This document shows positions 20,027 to 30,950 of a stretch of DNA of 64,000 bases, one piece after another (position 1 is the stretch's first letter; every line of letters starts with the position of its first letter). The stretch is from Pythium myriotylum. Taxonomy: Eukaryota; Oomycota; Peronosporomycetes; Pythiales; Pythiaceae. The stretch is taken from positions 744,001 through 808,000 of the forward strand of contig JALJCQ010000018.1 of NCBI GenBank assembly GCA_023091665.1, in the 5' to 3' direction. A program made the position numbers and the translations under genes. The notes beneath the pieces were generated by a model. It worked only from the letters and a program-made list of their open reading frames with translations, made no database searches and had not been told where the DNA came from.

Positions 20027-22125
20027 ATGCGCGCGGGGCTCGCTCTAGTCGCAGCCGCGCTCTCGGCCTGGGGCCTCGTCGGCAATGCCAGCGCCGCGGA
20101 TCTCCAATGGTCCACGTGCTGGTGGCAGGCCAGCAGCGGCTACCGAGACGACCTGTGCCAAGTGACGGCCGTCAACGTGCCCGTCTGTTACCCCGATGCG
20201 CCGTGTGAGAAGGGCGCAAACATGACTCACTCGCTGCAAGTCTTCCGGCGCGTTGTGTCCGCGGACCCGACGATCCCGACCTTGTTCGTGGTCTACGGGT
20301 CGTTGGATTACGACCAAGGTATGCGATACCATTTTGATTCCCTGCTGTCCTTCATGAGGAGAGTGCTAACGACAGCTGTGCTCTAGCGATCGCGCTCATG
20401 GCGCGTTACGTCAAGCGATCTGACACCGACTTGGCCGCGAACGTTTACGTGCTCGAGAGTCGACTGTGGGCGCCGCCGCTGGGCGACTTGGGGTCCTCCG
20501 GGTCCGACTCCGAAACGACGACGGCGGCATGCGACTCGCTGGTCTCGGGCTACACGAACCGCGTCACGATTGACTCGTTCACGCTGGACGCTGCGCAAAA
20601 CTGCACCAATTGGCTCAGTGAGCAACTCGGCGTCAACGCGACCAACGCTTTCACGCTGGATGCAGCTGCTAAGGACCTCGCGTACACCATCAGTCAGGTC
20701 CAGAAGCGAGATCTCGCGTTCAACCCCAACGTGTACGTGGTCGCTTCCAGCAAAGCCACGCGCGTCGTTCAACGATTCATCGCTATGGACAACAAGCCAT
20801 CGCCAGCTCTCGCTGGCTATGTGTTCGACACGCCGTCTCCGATGAAGTACACAGTCAGTGAAGACCGCATCACTGGCGTATCCTCAACCCGCTTCCTCGA
20901 TGCGTGCGACACAGACGCAACATGCCGGAGCCAGTTTGCGGAGTTGAAGCTTTCGGCCACCGACGCGCTGAAGAAGATGATCTCTCGGCTGGAGACGAAC
21001 CCTCGACTCGCCAACACTTGTATGGCGACGATCGGGTCGTGGGCGTACGATCCAGCGCGCGATCTCTCGCCTGCGCACGGTATCCGTCGGCTCTTCGCGG
21101 TCATGCGACGCCACCCCAAAACTGTAAAGCTCGTTCCGGTGATCATCTACCGACTCTATCGATGCAGCGACTACGACGAGGCGCTGCTGAAGACGCTTTG
21201 GAGCCAACTGAAGAAGACGCTCGAGGAAGGAGTGCCCATTGCAATGGACATGTCAGGACCTCTGGTGGGGTTCGTGGAGAACGTTGTCTCGTACTCGGAG
21301 CTGTGGCCGAGCCCTGTGCCCGAGTGGCGAGAACTCGCTAGCGAGTTCGAATCAACCCCCGTGGGCGAGGGAAATATGCTGCTGCAACAGCCTTCGTACT
21401 GCGTCTATACAGGCAGCACCTCAGAGGCTTGTAAACCCCTCTACACTCGGAGAGTCACAATGGATCCGTCCTTAGTGCTTTCATACCCGGCACCAGCACC
21501 GCAGAAGAAAGCGAACGCGACTAATGGACTCGCGGGCGACAATTCGGCCGATGTGTTGATCTTTGCGAGCCGACTAAGCATGTCGGACTCGATGGATGTG
21601 GCAAACGAAATCTATGACGAGTTCACGAGAGGCGCACTGGCGAACCAGACCGCGTTACTTGTCGAGTCCGACAGTCTCCTAGTCACGGAGCTTTTGAGCG
21701 ATGATGCCATGTCCGAGACCAAACTTAAGCTCCTTGGACTCTTCGTCACAAAGCAGCTGCAGGGGTCGAGTGGCAAGTGGTTCGTGAATGATCTCGCGTC
21801 CGTGGCTTCCGGCTGGTCCGTGGCTCCGTCTAACTCCACGTTCTCGACTGCCCCCGTCCAAGTTAACTGGACTCTCACACCCGATGAGCTCAAGCTTTGG
21901 TTCCCAAACGATACGCAGAACATTTATGGGATCGACACGGGCCGATCTTCCTCTAGCAACGGGGGTGTGCGAACGTGGCACTGGATTCTTATCATTGCTG
22001 GCGTGCTGCTCGTGGTCGGAATCCTAATCTTAGTCATCGCAAAACGACGCCGACGACCAGAGGTGAAGATCGCACTTACACCACAGTCTACCGACTCGGA
22101 ATCCACGTTCCAGCAGGCGGTGTAG
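20027..22125 (+). CDS. Type-I membrane protein with degenerate S33-type alpha/beta-hydrolase ectodomain (copy A)
   Basis: Exons 20027-20318 and 20387-22125 (68-bp intron) give 676 aa. There is a signal peptide (MRAGLALVAAALSAWGLVGN), then WSTCWW...CQVTAVNVPVCY, which matches the entry of tripeptidyl-aminopeptidase-like S33 enzymes. The oxyanion GGPG loop is replaced (TLFVVYGSLDYDQ) and the DHRGTGRS element has become VLESRLWAPP. The nucleophile elbow G-x-S-x-G reads A-S-S-K-A (about residues 217-221): a Ser remains but both flanking Gly are Ala. The expected Asp and His motifs are not recognisable. A single membrane helix (628-650) is followed by RRRR and a short tail. N-glycosylation sequons are frequent. 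It is probably a pseudoenzyme, perhaps a surface receptor or binding protein. Confidence 0.85.
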
Positions 22126-22284
22126 AAAGGATATTCGAGGTCTTTCCAGACCCTACGTCGCACGCATATAAATTATTTATTACGTACTGAACACACTCGA
22201 AGAGGTTAAAGACAGTGATCAAAATGTTAAGCAAGCAAGGAATTTAAGACCTAACTGTCTCCCTTTACCCAACGATTAATTGTG

Positions 22285-24397
22285 CTAGTAGGGCACAGGA
22301 TTTGGCCGTCGCGCATCTGCAGGAGTGTAACTGTAGGAATAGCCGTTTACGGGTTCGGCAACCCACTGCATCGGTGGTATCGGTTCGGGAGGATTCGATG
22401 GAGCTTGTGCATACCATCCTGGTGGAGGTTGTGGTGCCATAGTTGAAACCGATTGTAACACTTCTGGCGGTGTGTTCTGCCGAGATTGGAGGCGGGCAGC
22501 ACTGCGTCTCTTGTAACTCCAGATTGCAGAGATGCTGATGAGAGCTACCGTGACGAAGCCAACCGTAAGGTACAGCTTCATATTGCCATCGTCGCAGCCA
22601 TCCACACAAGAATTCACTCGTTGTGGCTTGTATACTAACTCGAATTCGTACGGATCGGAGGTATCAATTTTTAGCACATTCAGCATCTCCTGCGGAGATA
22701 TTGCGAACGAGACGGACACAGGCGCAGTCAAATACGTCGACTTCGTCGGAGTCGCTGTCTTCAAGTCGCCAACGTACCACATGCCGTGAAGAGCCTTGGC
22801 ATTCTTGGTCACGAACAGACCTACGAGTTCTTGCAGAGCCTCCGGTACTTCGTGGTAGAACTCCGCGGGAGATAACGAATCGGTTTGGACAAGAATGGTA
22901 GTTTGGGAGGATGTCTCTTCACCTGTGAATGCTTTGTAAAGCTGTTCAGCAGCATCATTCGAATCTGCAAGGTTGAGTCGGCTGGAGAGGACGAGGACGT
23001 CGTTCGCAGATGATTCAATAAGCCCATTCGAAGAATTAGGAACCGTAGTCGGATACGTCAAAACGATGGAAGTGTTAATCACCGGAGTTCGAGCATAGAC
23101 ATCTTTGCACGCGGTAGAGTCACTGGCTGTGTACACGCAAAACGAGGGTTGCTGATAGAGAGTTTCTCCTCTCCCCACAACTGAAGCTTCAAATGACCGG
23201 ATGAGTGAGTCACGCATCGGTGGCGGTGATGGCCACAACTGCGAATAAGACACAACACGGTCGACGAACATAGCTGCTGAAGCCTGAGCTTTGGCTTTAG
23301 CCGCATCCGAAATAGTGACGATTTTCCTTTCGAGCAGCTTCTCGATCATTTTTCTGTCATCTTCGTTGCATCGGTGCATTCGATACAGCAATGGGGCCAC
23401 AAATTTCACTCTTGTCGGGTCTTCGCGCTGATCGGCCAGGTAGCGACGTATGCCGTGCGAGGGTTTCAGGTCGCGGGAGGCATCATAGGAGGCACTTTGG
23501 AGTTGTCGCATACAAGATGTGGCTGTTTCAGGCGACTTGTCGAGTTTCTCGTAAGTCTGTGCGAGTACCTCACTCATGGATATAGATATGCTCGCGAATT
23601 TGGCCCTACAGATTTGATCTGAATCGCATCCTTCGAGGTACCGACTGGCCGATAACCCCGCGACCACGTCTTGGTTTGGCTTGAGCGTCATGGCATATGG
23701 TGTGTCAAAGATGTAGCCTGCAAACTGGATGTTGGCCGTTTCTTCGGACACCATTAGTCGTTGGATGACGCGGGAGGCCTTCCCCACGGACAGCACGAAC
23801 ACCGTTGCGTTGGACTGGAGCTCCCGTGTCTGGACGAGATTAAGCCCGGCGACGAGGTCGCTCACAGCGTTCGTGATTGAAAACGCGTTGAATCCCGTGG
23901 ACCCGTAGTTTGCGTCGACCCACTCTCGGCAACTGTGCGCCGCGTCCAGCATAGCGTTATCAATCGAGAGGCTGTTTCTAAAGTCGCGCATCAGTCTGTG
24001 GCACCCCGAGCCGTCATAGCTAGAGTTTGCTGGTAACGGTGGGTTCCACAGTCGTAACTGGAGAGCGTACACATTGACGCTCGCGCCTCCGTTGAGCGCG
24101 GCGACTCGCTCCATGACTTCAGCAGCTACACGAACGCGCGCACAACGCAATCAGTCAACCGACCTCAGACCAGCAAAGGCCAACGCAGCGTACTGGTCGT
24201 GGCGTTCTCCGCGTCGGTCGCGACCCAGACGACCGGCGCGTCGACGGCCGTCGTGGTCTGTCTCCTCAGCAGCTGCAGCTCGTGGGTGGCGCTGCTGCCG
24301 CACGGCGCCGTCGCGTGGCAAAACGGCACGCGCAGTCGAATCGCACATAGCGCGCGACGTCGGAGCCGCGGAAGGCGCAGTCGGCCCACTGGAGCAT
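22285..24397 (-). pseudogene. S33-like membrane protein copy B, broken 5' end
   Basis: Exon 2 (24125-22285) is a fully open 613-codon body. It keeps the cluster features: YALQLRLWNPP, VLSVGKASRVIQR at the nucleophile elbow, one membrane helix (KLYLTVGFVTVALISISAIW) and a Pro/Tyr-rich tail. Exon 1 (24397-24194, 68-bp intron) is damaged. After RFDCA the frame is lost. Compared with copy C, which has TGCGCG-ACGC-TGCGCG here, one 10-bp unit is missing, and sequence resumes as LRVPFCHATAPC in another frame. The roughly 25-35 residues of signal peptide and linker seen in C and D are also absent. A decayed mobile-element relic lies directly upstream. It could be a pseudogene, an assembly error, or be translated from an internal start. 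Confidence 0.65.
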
Positions 24398-24599
24398 GGT
24401 GATGTCCAGGAGAGGAGGAGAGAGAGGTCCACGTGAGCTGCTCAGGAGGTCTGTCGGACTTCCCCCGCTGGAGTGACAGTGTCCATCTGGCGTGTCAGAG
24501 GGCGTGACATCGGAACCCATTGTCAGTCTTTTGAGGGACGGAACTATCGGCTGGCACGGACTTGTGGGACAACCCGCCCCCAAATTCCCATGACTGAAC

Positions 24600-25830
24600 T
24601 CGTGATCGCCAGTCATTTGCATCAGTGTTGAAAATCACAACGGAAAATAGGGGATCTGCATCCCAGATGTCAGAGGTTACGCTTTCTCTGCGAGATCGCG
24701 TCGCTGCAGTGCGAGCGAACACGATCTCCGAAGGATCCCGGCGATCTTATCGAGCATCTTGGTCTCGCTTCCTCCATTGGTTGCGGGACAACAAGCCCGA
24801 CCTTGTGAGTGACGAGTTCGCTGTACATGTCCAAAGTTACGAGGAGGCCGGCAACGCAACGTTCTCGCCTCCTTGATGCACCACCACGACTATCTGTTGG
24901 CGATTCTTGGTGCTACACACCCACTCTTCCGCTGCCCTCTCTACCAAGACACCAACCTTTTGGAGCAACTTCGCGACCGTGTCTTGGTCGGCGTTGGTGA
25001 GGATCAATCTCAGCGAGCCACAGGCATCCCACCCCACTGTGCGATGCTTGAGAAGCTACAATCGCTCGCTGAGGCTGTTCATCGTGTCGATGTGACCATG
25101 GCTGACCGCTTGGTTGAGCGTGTCCGCGAGGTGATCAGCGCAAGCAGTGCGATCAACAGTTCGATTATTCGCGACGCCGTCGCTGCGTCTTTGGAAGCGT
25201 ATGGGCTACCAGCTTTGCTAAATCGACTGCATCAACAAGCAACAGAGCGAGGACGATGTTGGCGATGGCCCCGTTCTCGATCAGGTGGTCGAACAACTCG
25301 CCTTCCGACGCGAGCTCCTGGACAATGTACCAACGACTATCGCTCTCGAAAACTGCGCGCAGTTGCGTGATGTTGGGGTGATGGCTCGCTGTGCGAAGTA
25401 CATCGACTTCAGTCCAGAACTCGCGCGCGGGCTATCTCTACGACTGGCAAGGGCGATTCCGTCGACTACCAGAGAACTTCGTCTTTCCTGACTGCACTCC
25501 ACGTCAAATGTGGATATTGTGAACATGCGGCAGCAGCACTGCCAAACTCCCTCCCCTTCGCTATGTACAGTAAAGTGATTTGTGTTCATCAAACGCTCGC
25601 AAGCGCCTCAGTGATCTGCGCTTCCTAATGCATCGTATCGAGGCTGCGGCGGCGAGTGCACTGGAGTGGACTCCACGTCGTTGTGGTGTGACTGATGCTT
25701 GTTCTGTTTACGATCGTGTCTCAACAGTGATCGATCTACCTGCCCAGACACGACGCGGCCGCAAACGTCGCAACACGCAGATGAGTTGGCGTAGTGTAGC
25801 TAATGAGCTCCGAGTCGCCTTGAGGCCATG
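24600..25830 (+). mobile_element. Decayed Crypton-like tyrosine-recombinase element (relic)
   Basis: Fragments in different plus-strand frames add up to one ancestral ORF. 24667-24876 encodes GSRRSYRASWSRFLHWLRD, like the SAM-like core-binding domain of tyrosine recombinases. 24950-25250 encodes ATGIPPHCAMLEKLQSLAE and a helical region. After a frameshift near 25250 comes VVEQLAFRRELLDN. Around 25430-25650, interrupted by two stops, are YDWQGRFRRLPENFVFP, CTPRQMW, then KRLSDLRFLMHRIE, and finally SWRSVANELR. The W-G-RF-x-x-P and KRLSD(L/F)RFLM pattern is what I recall from the GCR1_C-like DNA-binding end of oomycete Cryptons. The catalytic R-H-R-Y domain is missing. A 12-bp direct repeat, CCCCCAAATTCC, flanks the region at 24577-24588 and 25939-25950. 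Confidence 0.55.
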
Positions 25831-26020
25831 AGACCACACTAGGTAACTACACTAAGTGCATAATACACGTTGATGTTTTGACGGACATGTATTGGTTACA
25901 CTTTTGGTTACACTCTAAAACGTAACTTCCCCATTGGTCCCCCAAATTCCGTGCAACAGTCATTTTGGTGATGGGAAGGACTACATGTCTCACCATTGAC
26001 TAACCGAGAGTTCCCGTATT

Positions 26021-28280
26021 TCAGTAGTTACCACGTGCGGTGTTGCCGTGGAAGTTGTTGTACTCGCTGCCGCGTTGGCCACCCCAGTGCGTTTGCTGTA
26101 GCTGCTGAGGAGGCCACGTCGTCGGTTGATAGCTCTGCGAGTGAGAAGCCATGGGCTGTAGCTGCTGAGAAGGCCACGCCGTTGGCTGCGGTTGGTGGAG
26201 GTATGGCTGAGGCCACGTCTCCGTCTCTGGGACTGGCGTCTGTGTGAGCTCGCGAGGAAGTCGTCGGCGACAGCAGCAGCAGCAAGACGGTGTGCTCTTT
26301 CTGTACACGTACCACACGCGCGCGAAGAAGATCAGCGGAGCTCCGATGGCGATCGCATACACGAGCGGATTCACGCCAGAGTCCGGGTCCTCGTCATCGC
26401 TTCGGATCCGCCCTCGCTTCGGTGGAATCACGTACTCGTACAGGTCGGAACCGAACTTGAGCGGTGCTTCCCGCTCCTCGTCTTCCGTGCGCGTGAAGTT
26501 GAGCGAGACCGGAGCGGTCGAGTATGTCGATTTAGACTTTGGGGACGCACTAGTCTTCGTCCAATCGACTCCGTCAAGGTCTTTGATATGCCACGAACCG
26601 GCGAACCCTTTGGCGTTTTTCGTGACAAACAGACCCACGAGTTTCAGCAGCGTATCTCGTGTGTTGCTCTCCATCTCGCTGAGGAGAAGGTTGTCGGACT
26701 CGACCAACACAGCCACTTGGTCCGACGATTGCTTGCCCGCAAACAAGTCATACTGCTGTTTGGCCACGAATGACGAGCCTTCCGTGTTGAGACGACTCGT
26801 GAAGATGAGCACATCGGTCGACTTCGGTACGGAGAGACCTGTCACGGGGTCCACCACACTCGAGTTGGAGAGACTTGGGCCCACGTACGTCAACACACGT
26901 GACGAGTTGATCTCCGGTGATCGTCTGTAGACACCTTTGCATGGAACCGAGTCACTCGCTGTGTACGCACAGAAGGATGAGAGCTGAGACGCCATCAAAC
27001 CGCCATCGACCGGGTTTGCTTCAAACGAGGACGTAAGTTGTTGCTGGGATGGGATCGAACTCGGCCATAGCTCCGAATATGCCACGAGGCGTTCCACGAA
27101 GAGGCCTATTGACATGGATTCGGGTTGAACAGTCGACTTCATGTGGTTGAGCAGCGTTGTCAGCGTCTCGCCATCCTTACTCCCACAGCGGTGCGTGCGG
27201 TAGAGCAAAGGAGCCGTGAGCTTCATGTTCCTTGGAACACGACGTTGTGTCGTGAAGAATCGTCGGACACCGTGCGATAGCTTGAGGTCACGCGAGTCAA
27301 CATACGTGGCATCTTTGAGCGCGGTCAAGCACTTGGAAGCGCTGTCTGGGGACTTGTCGAGTGTTGTGAGCATCGTTTCGAGTACTTCACTCATCGACAT
27401 CGACAAACTAGCGAACTTGGAGCGGCAGGTCGCATCGGACTCACAGCCGCTGAGGTATCGGCTGGTCGCCGACCCTGTGACTGCATCCTGGTCCGTCTGG
27501 AGCTTCATTGCGTGGGGAGTGTCGAAGATGAAGCCCGCAATACTCGATGAAGACTTGGTTCCAAGAGCGATCAGTCGATTTACTACGCGCGATGCCTTTC
27601 CTATTGCCATCAGGTAAACGTTGGAGTTCGACTGAAGCTCCCGGGCATGAACGAGCTGAAGAGCTAAATCCAGATCGCTCGCCGCGTTTGTGAGCGAGTA
27701 CGCGTTGCTGCCGCCCGGTCCAATCTGCGTATTGATCCAACTTTGGCACTCGGCAACTGAGGTTAGCGTCGCGTTCTCAATGAATACACGGTCTCCGAAG
27801 TCGTGCGCGAGCGATTGGCACGGTCGGTAGAGAAGACTGTCGGCGAGCGGCACGTTCCAGAGCCGCAAGTGCAGCGCATACACGTTGATGGTCGCACCTC
27901 CGACTTGCGCCGCGATGCGCTCCATCAAATCAGCGGCTGAGCAGACAATACCAGAGTTACTTCTCTCGAAACGACTTGTATCCAGGCAGACACGTACTCT
28001 GGCTCGCAGACTCGGACTCGGACGCGAGCCACACGGTCGGCGCGTTGGGATCCTTGGACGCCTGGCGACGGAAGAGCTCCAGCTCGTGCACTCGGCGGCT
28101 CTCGCACGGCGCCGTCTCGTGGCACAAGGGCACGCGCAGCGTCGCGCAGGCGAACGCGCTGTCGGCGCCACCGCCGAGCGCGCAGTCGCCCCAGGAGACA
28201 GCGGCGCTCACGGCCGTCGCGACGTCGGCGGCGCAGCGAGAGGCCTGCAACAGCGCGGCGGCGACGACGCAGCGCAGCAT
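26021..28280 (-). CDS. Degenerate S33-type membrane protein (copy C) with Gln/Pro-repeat tail
   Basis: Exons 28280-27998 and 27936-26021 (61-bp intron) give 732 aa. A signal peptide (MLRCVVAAALLQASRCAA) precedes VSWGDCAL...FACATLRVPLCHETAPC, the S33-like entry. The nucleophile elbow reads AIGKASRVVNR, with Gly where the catalytic Ser belongs, and the Asp and His elements are lost. A membrane helix (NPLVYAIAIGAPLIFFARVW) is followed by a CCCCCRRR cluster, likely palmitoylated if cytosolic. The roughly 80-residue tail repeats a W-P-x-QQLQ unit (AWPSQQLQPM, TWPPQQLQQT). The tail differs completely from those of B and D although the ectodomains are alike. The intron position is conserved across the cluster. 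Confidence 0.85.
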
Positions 28281-28368
28281 GAAGCGAAGAGAAGACGAGG
28301 AGGTCCAAGTGGAGAAATGGAATGCTGACCGGATGTCCCGCAGGACAGTGACCAGTGGTGATGGGAAG

Positions 28369-28377
28369 ATGTCACAC
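28369..28377 (-). promoter_or_regulatory. GTGTGACAT element shared by copies C and D
   Basis: GTGTGACAT on the minus strand lies 89 bp upstream of the copy C start codon. The same 9-mer, in the same orientation, lies 77 bp upstream of copy D at 30832-30840. It may be retained promoter sequence from the duplication rather than a tested site. Confidence 0.3.
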
Positions 28378-28538
28378 GCACCCACGTACTGTACCCACTA
28401 CCAAGATGGACATGCGACGGATCGATTAAAGTTTTGCTGTCTGTGGGTCTCTGGACGCCATCCGCCGTGACAAGTACAGTACGTACTGAGACCATGCGCC
28501 ATTCCACGAGGCTCTGGGTTTGATATTTTTAATAGACC

Positions 28539-30755
28539 TCATGGCCGATAGTTAGGTGGGGAACTGAAGCGGTTGGGACCGGCAGGCGTGTAGCTTGCAG
28601 CGTAGCTGTTTACTGGCTGCTCGACCCAGTTGAATGGACGCGAGGGTCCTGGGTGCTGAGGATGGTATCCATGCGGCGGTTGTGGTCCAAAGGGAGCCGT
28701 CTGCATGGCGTGGTTATCCATAGTCGCTGGTGGTCGTCCATCACGCTCAGCCGCTCTTGCGTGGAACTGGCGCCAGACCAACCCAAGAACGAGACCGAGA
28801 CCGACGGAACCGAGCACAACGTAAGTGGCGATCTTCCCCTTATCCGACGGCGAGGAAGTGTCGTAGGTCGGCCATGAGAGACTCGATGACAAGTCGTACG
28901 GGTCCCTCCAGAAATCCAGCCCGACGTTCCAGCGTCTTCTTGTAGTCGTCACCTTGAAGTCCACGACGACTGGAGCGGACCCGTATGTGGATTGACTGAG
29001 CTCAATAGAGTCACAGGTCCAGTCAACTTCACTGAAATCGTTGATGTGCCGTAGGCCGCTCCACCCTTTCCCTTTCTTCGAGACAAATCGCCCCACAAGC
29101 TTGAGGATAGTATCCCCAGATCCGCCATTTACCTCATTTGACTCGAGGTTGTTAGACTCGATCAACGTGACTACCTGCTCGGATCCTCGTTTACTTGTGA
29201 ATGCGTCGTATAGCTGTCTAGAGACTTTGGCCGAACCTTCTGTGCTCAAACGACTTGTGACGATGAGTACGTCGGTCGACTTCAGTGCAATGAGTCCGGT
29301 AGTAGCATCAACGGCCGAAGAGGTCACGATTGAAGGAGCAGTATAGGTCAGTGGGAAGGTTGAGTTGGCTTCAGGCGTGCGTCTGTAGAGAGCTAAACAA
29401 TCGCTCGCGTTACTCGCTCGGTACACGCAGGCTGATGGTTGCTGAAGAAGGAGGGTGCCTTCAGCTACTAACGATCCCTCAAAAGCCTTTACGAGTTCCT
29501 GTCGCGCCATGACGCCCTTTGGCCATATTTCCGAGTATGAAATCACTCGCTCGATGAACTGACTGATCTTCGAAGTTTGACGGGAGGACAGCTCGAGTCG
29601 TCGCCTGTTTGAGGCGATAGACTGGATAATGCCAGCATCTTCGGTGTTGCAACGGTGCATACGATAGAGGATAGGTGGCACCAGGGTCGCCTTGTCAGAG
29701 TCCTTTCGCCAAGAAGCAAAGAACCGACGTAAGCCGTGAGAAGGCTTGAGGTCGCGAACATCGTCAAACGCAAGGTCCTTCAATATTCTAACGCAATCTG
29801 AAATGGAGGCTGAAGACGAGTCCACCGCTGTGTACATCTGCTGGAGTAATTCATTCATCGACGTTGAGGCGTTTCCGTACTTGGTGCGGCAGAGCTCATC
29901 AGATTCGCAGCCGCTCAAATACAACGAGGTTGCCTCGCCGTTGATTTCGTCTTGGCTCGGAGAGAACTTCATTGGATGCGGGGTGTCAAAGACGAACCCT
30001 GCGACACCAGTCTTGGTCTCTGCATTCAATGCCATGTAACGCTGGACGACACGCGAAGCCTTGCCCACAGACATCAAATACAGGTTGGGGTTGCTCACAA
30101 GCTCTTGAGACTGGACTAGCCGAATGCCCATGTCGAGATCGCTTGCAGCGTTTGTGAGCGAGTAGCCGAGAATGCCGTCATCGCCGAGATTTTGAGCGAC
30201 CCATTCTTTGCAAGCCGCAGCCGCATCGAGCGTTGAGCTGTCGATCATCGCGCGCGCGCCGAAGCCTTCGAGGAGAGAGAGACACGGTTGAAAGTGGAAG
30301 GAATCGCCGGGGCCAGCCGGAGGGTTCCACAGTCTCATTTGGAGACTGTACACGTTCACGGTACCTTTTCCAGCGAGAGAGGCGATTCGTTCCATGAGAT
30401 CGGCAACTGCACGGCGACAGAGTTAGCAGTTATCCCACCGGGAGAGACCAAGCGAATCCGACGTACTGGTCCGCGTCTCGGCGGCATCCGCGACGAGCCA
30501 CACCGTCGGTGCGCTCGGGTCCGTGTTGCTTCGTCGACGCAAAAGCGATAGCGCGTGGGTCGCGTCGATGCGGCACGGCGCACTCTCGTGGCAGAAGGGC
30601 ACGCGCAGCGTGGCGCAGTCGAACTGGCTGCTCTTGGCGAGAGCCGTGGCCACGAACGCGCAGTCGCCCCACTCGACGGCCGAGGAGACGTTGCTTGGTG
30701 TTGCTGCGTTGGCAGCCGACGCCAGAAGCGCCGCGAGCGCCAGTCTCCGCAGCAT
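28539..30755 (-). CDS. Degenerate S33-type membrane protein (copy D)
   Basis: Exons 30755-30467 and 30406-28539 (60-bp intron) give 718 aa. The ATG at 30755 gives a signal peptide, MLRRLALAALLASAANA; the codon upstream at 30770 is TTG. The entry is VEWGDCAF...FDCATLRVPFCHESAPC. TVWLVADAAETRT stands where active relatives have WLLQGGPG, and YSLQMRLWNPP replaces the DHRGTGRS turn. The elbow is MSVGKASRVVQRY, Gly for Ser. Near residue 400, STDVLIVTSRLSTEG stands where the acid Asp would be. One membrane helix (TYVVLGSVGLGLVLGLVW) is followed by a Pro-rich tail ending with WVEQPVNSYAASYTPAG, a motif shared with copy B. It is divergently placed to SEC3, 195 bp from its ATG. Confidence 0.87.
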
Positions 30756-30831
30756 GGAGACAGACAGCAAAAAAAAAGAATGAGCTGCTCACGAGGTCCT
30801 CCATGCCCTCTGCTCTGACACGGGAGGACAC

Positions 30832-30840
30832 ATGTCACAC
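30832..30840 (-). promoter_or_regulatory. GTGTGACAT element upstream of copy D
   Basis: This is the second instance of the 9-mer described at 28369-28377, here 77 bp before the copy D ATG. It lies inside the 195-bp divergent gap with SEC3, so it could serve either gene. Confidence 0.3.
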
Positions 30841-30950
30841 ACGGCTGACTAACCAGCCGGGTTTAGACCTGTGACGGGTCGTGACAGACCTGTTTTTTTG
30901 GTGACCCACCCATTCTCCCTCACGAGCGATCTTGAAAGGCCACACACGAG

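Noticed and set aside
30420..30840. A separate small gene upstream of hydrolase-like copy D
   Set aside because: It is exon 1 of copy D; the donor A|GTACGT and acceptor CAG|TT join it in phase to the main body.
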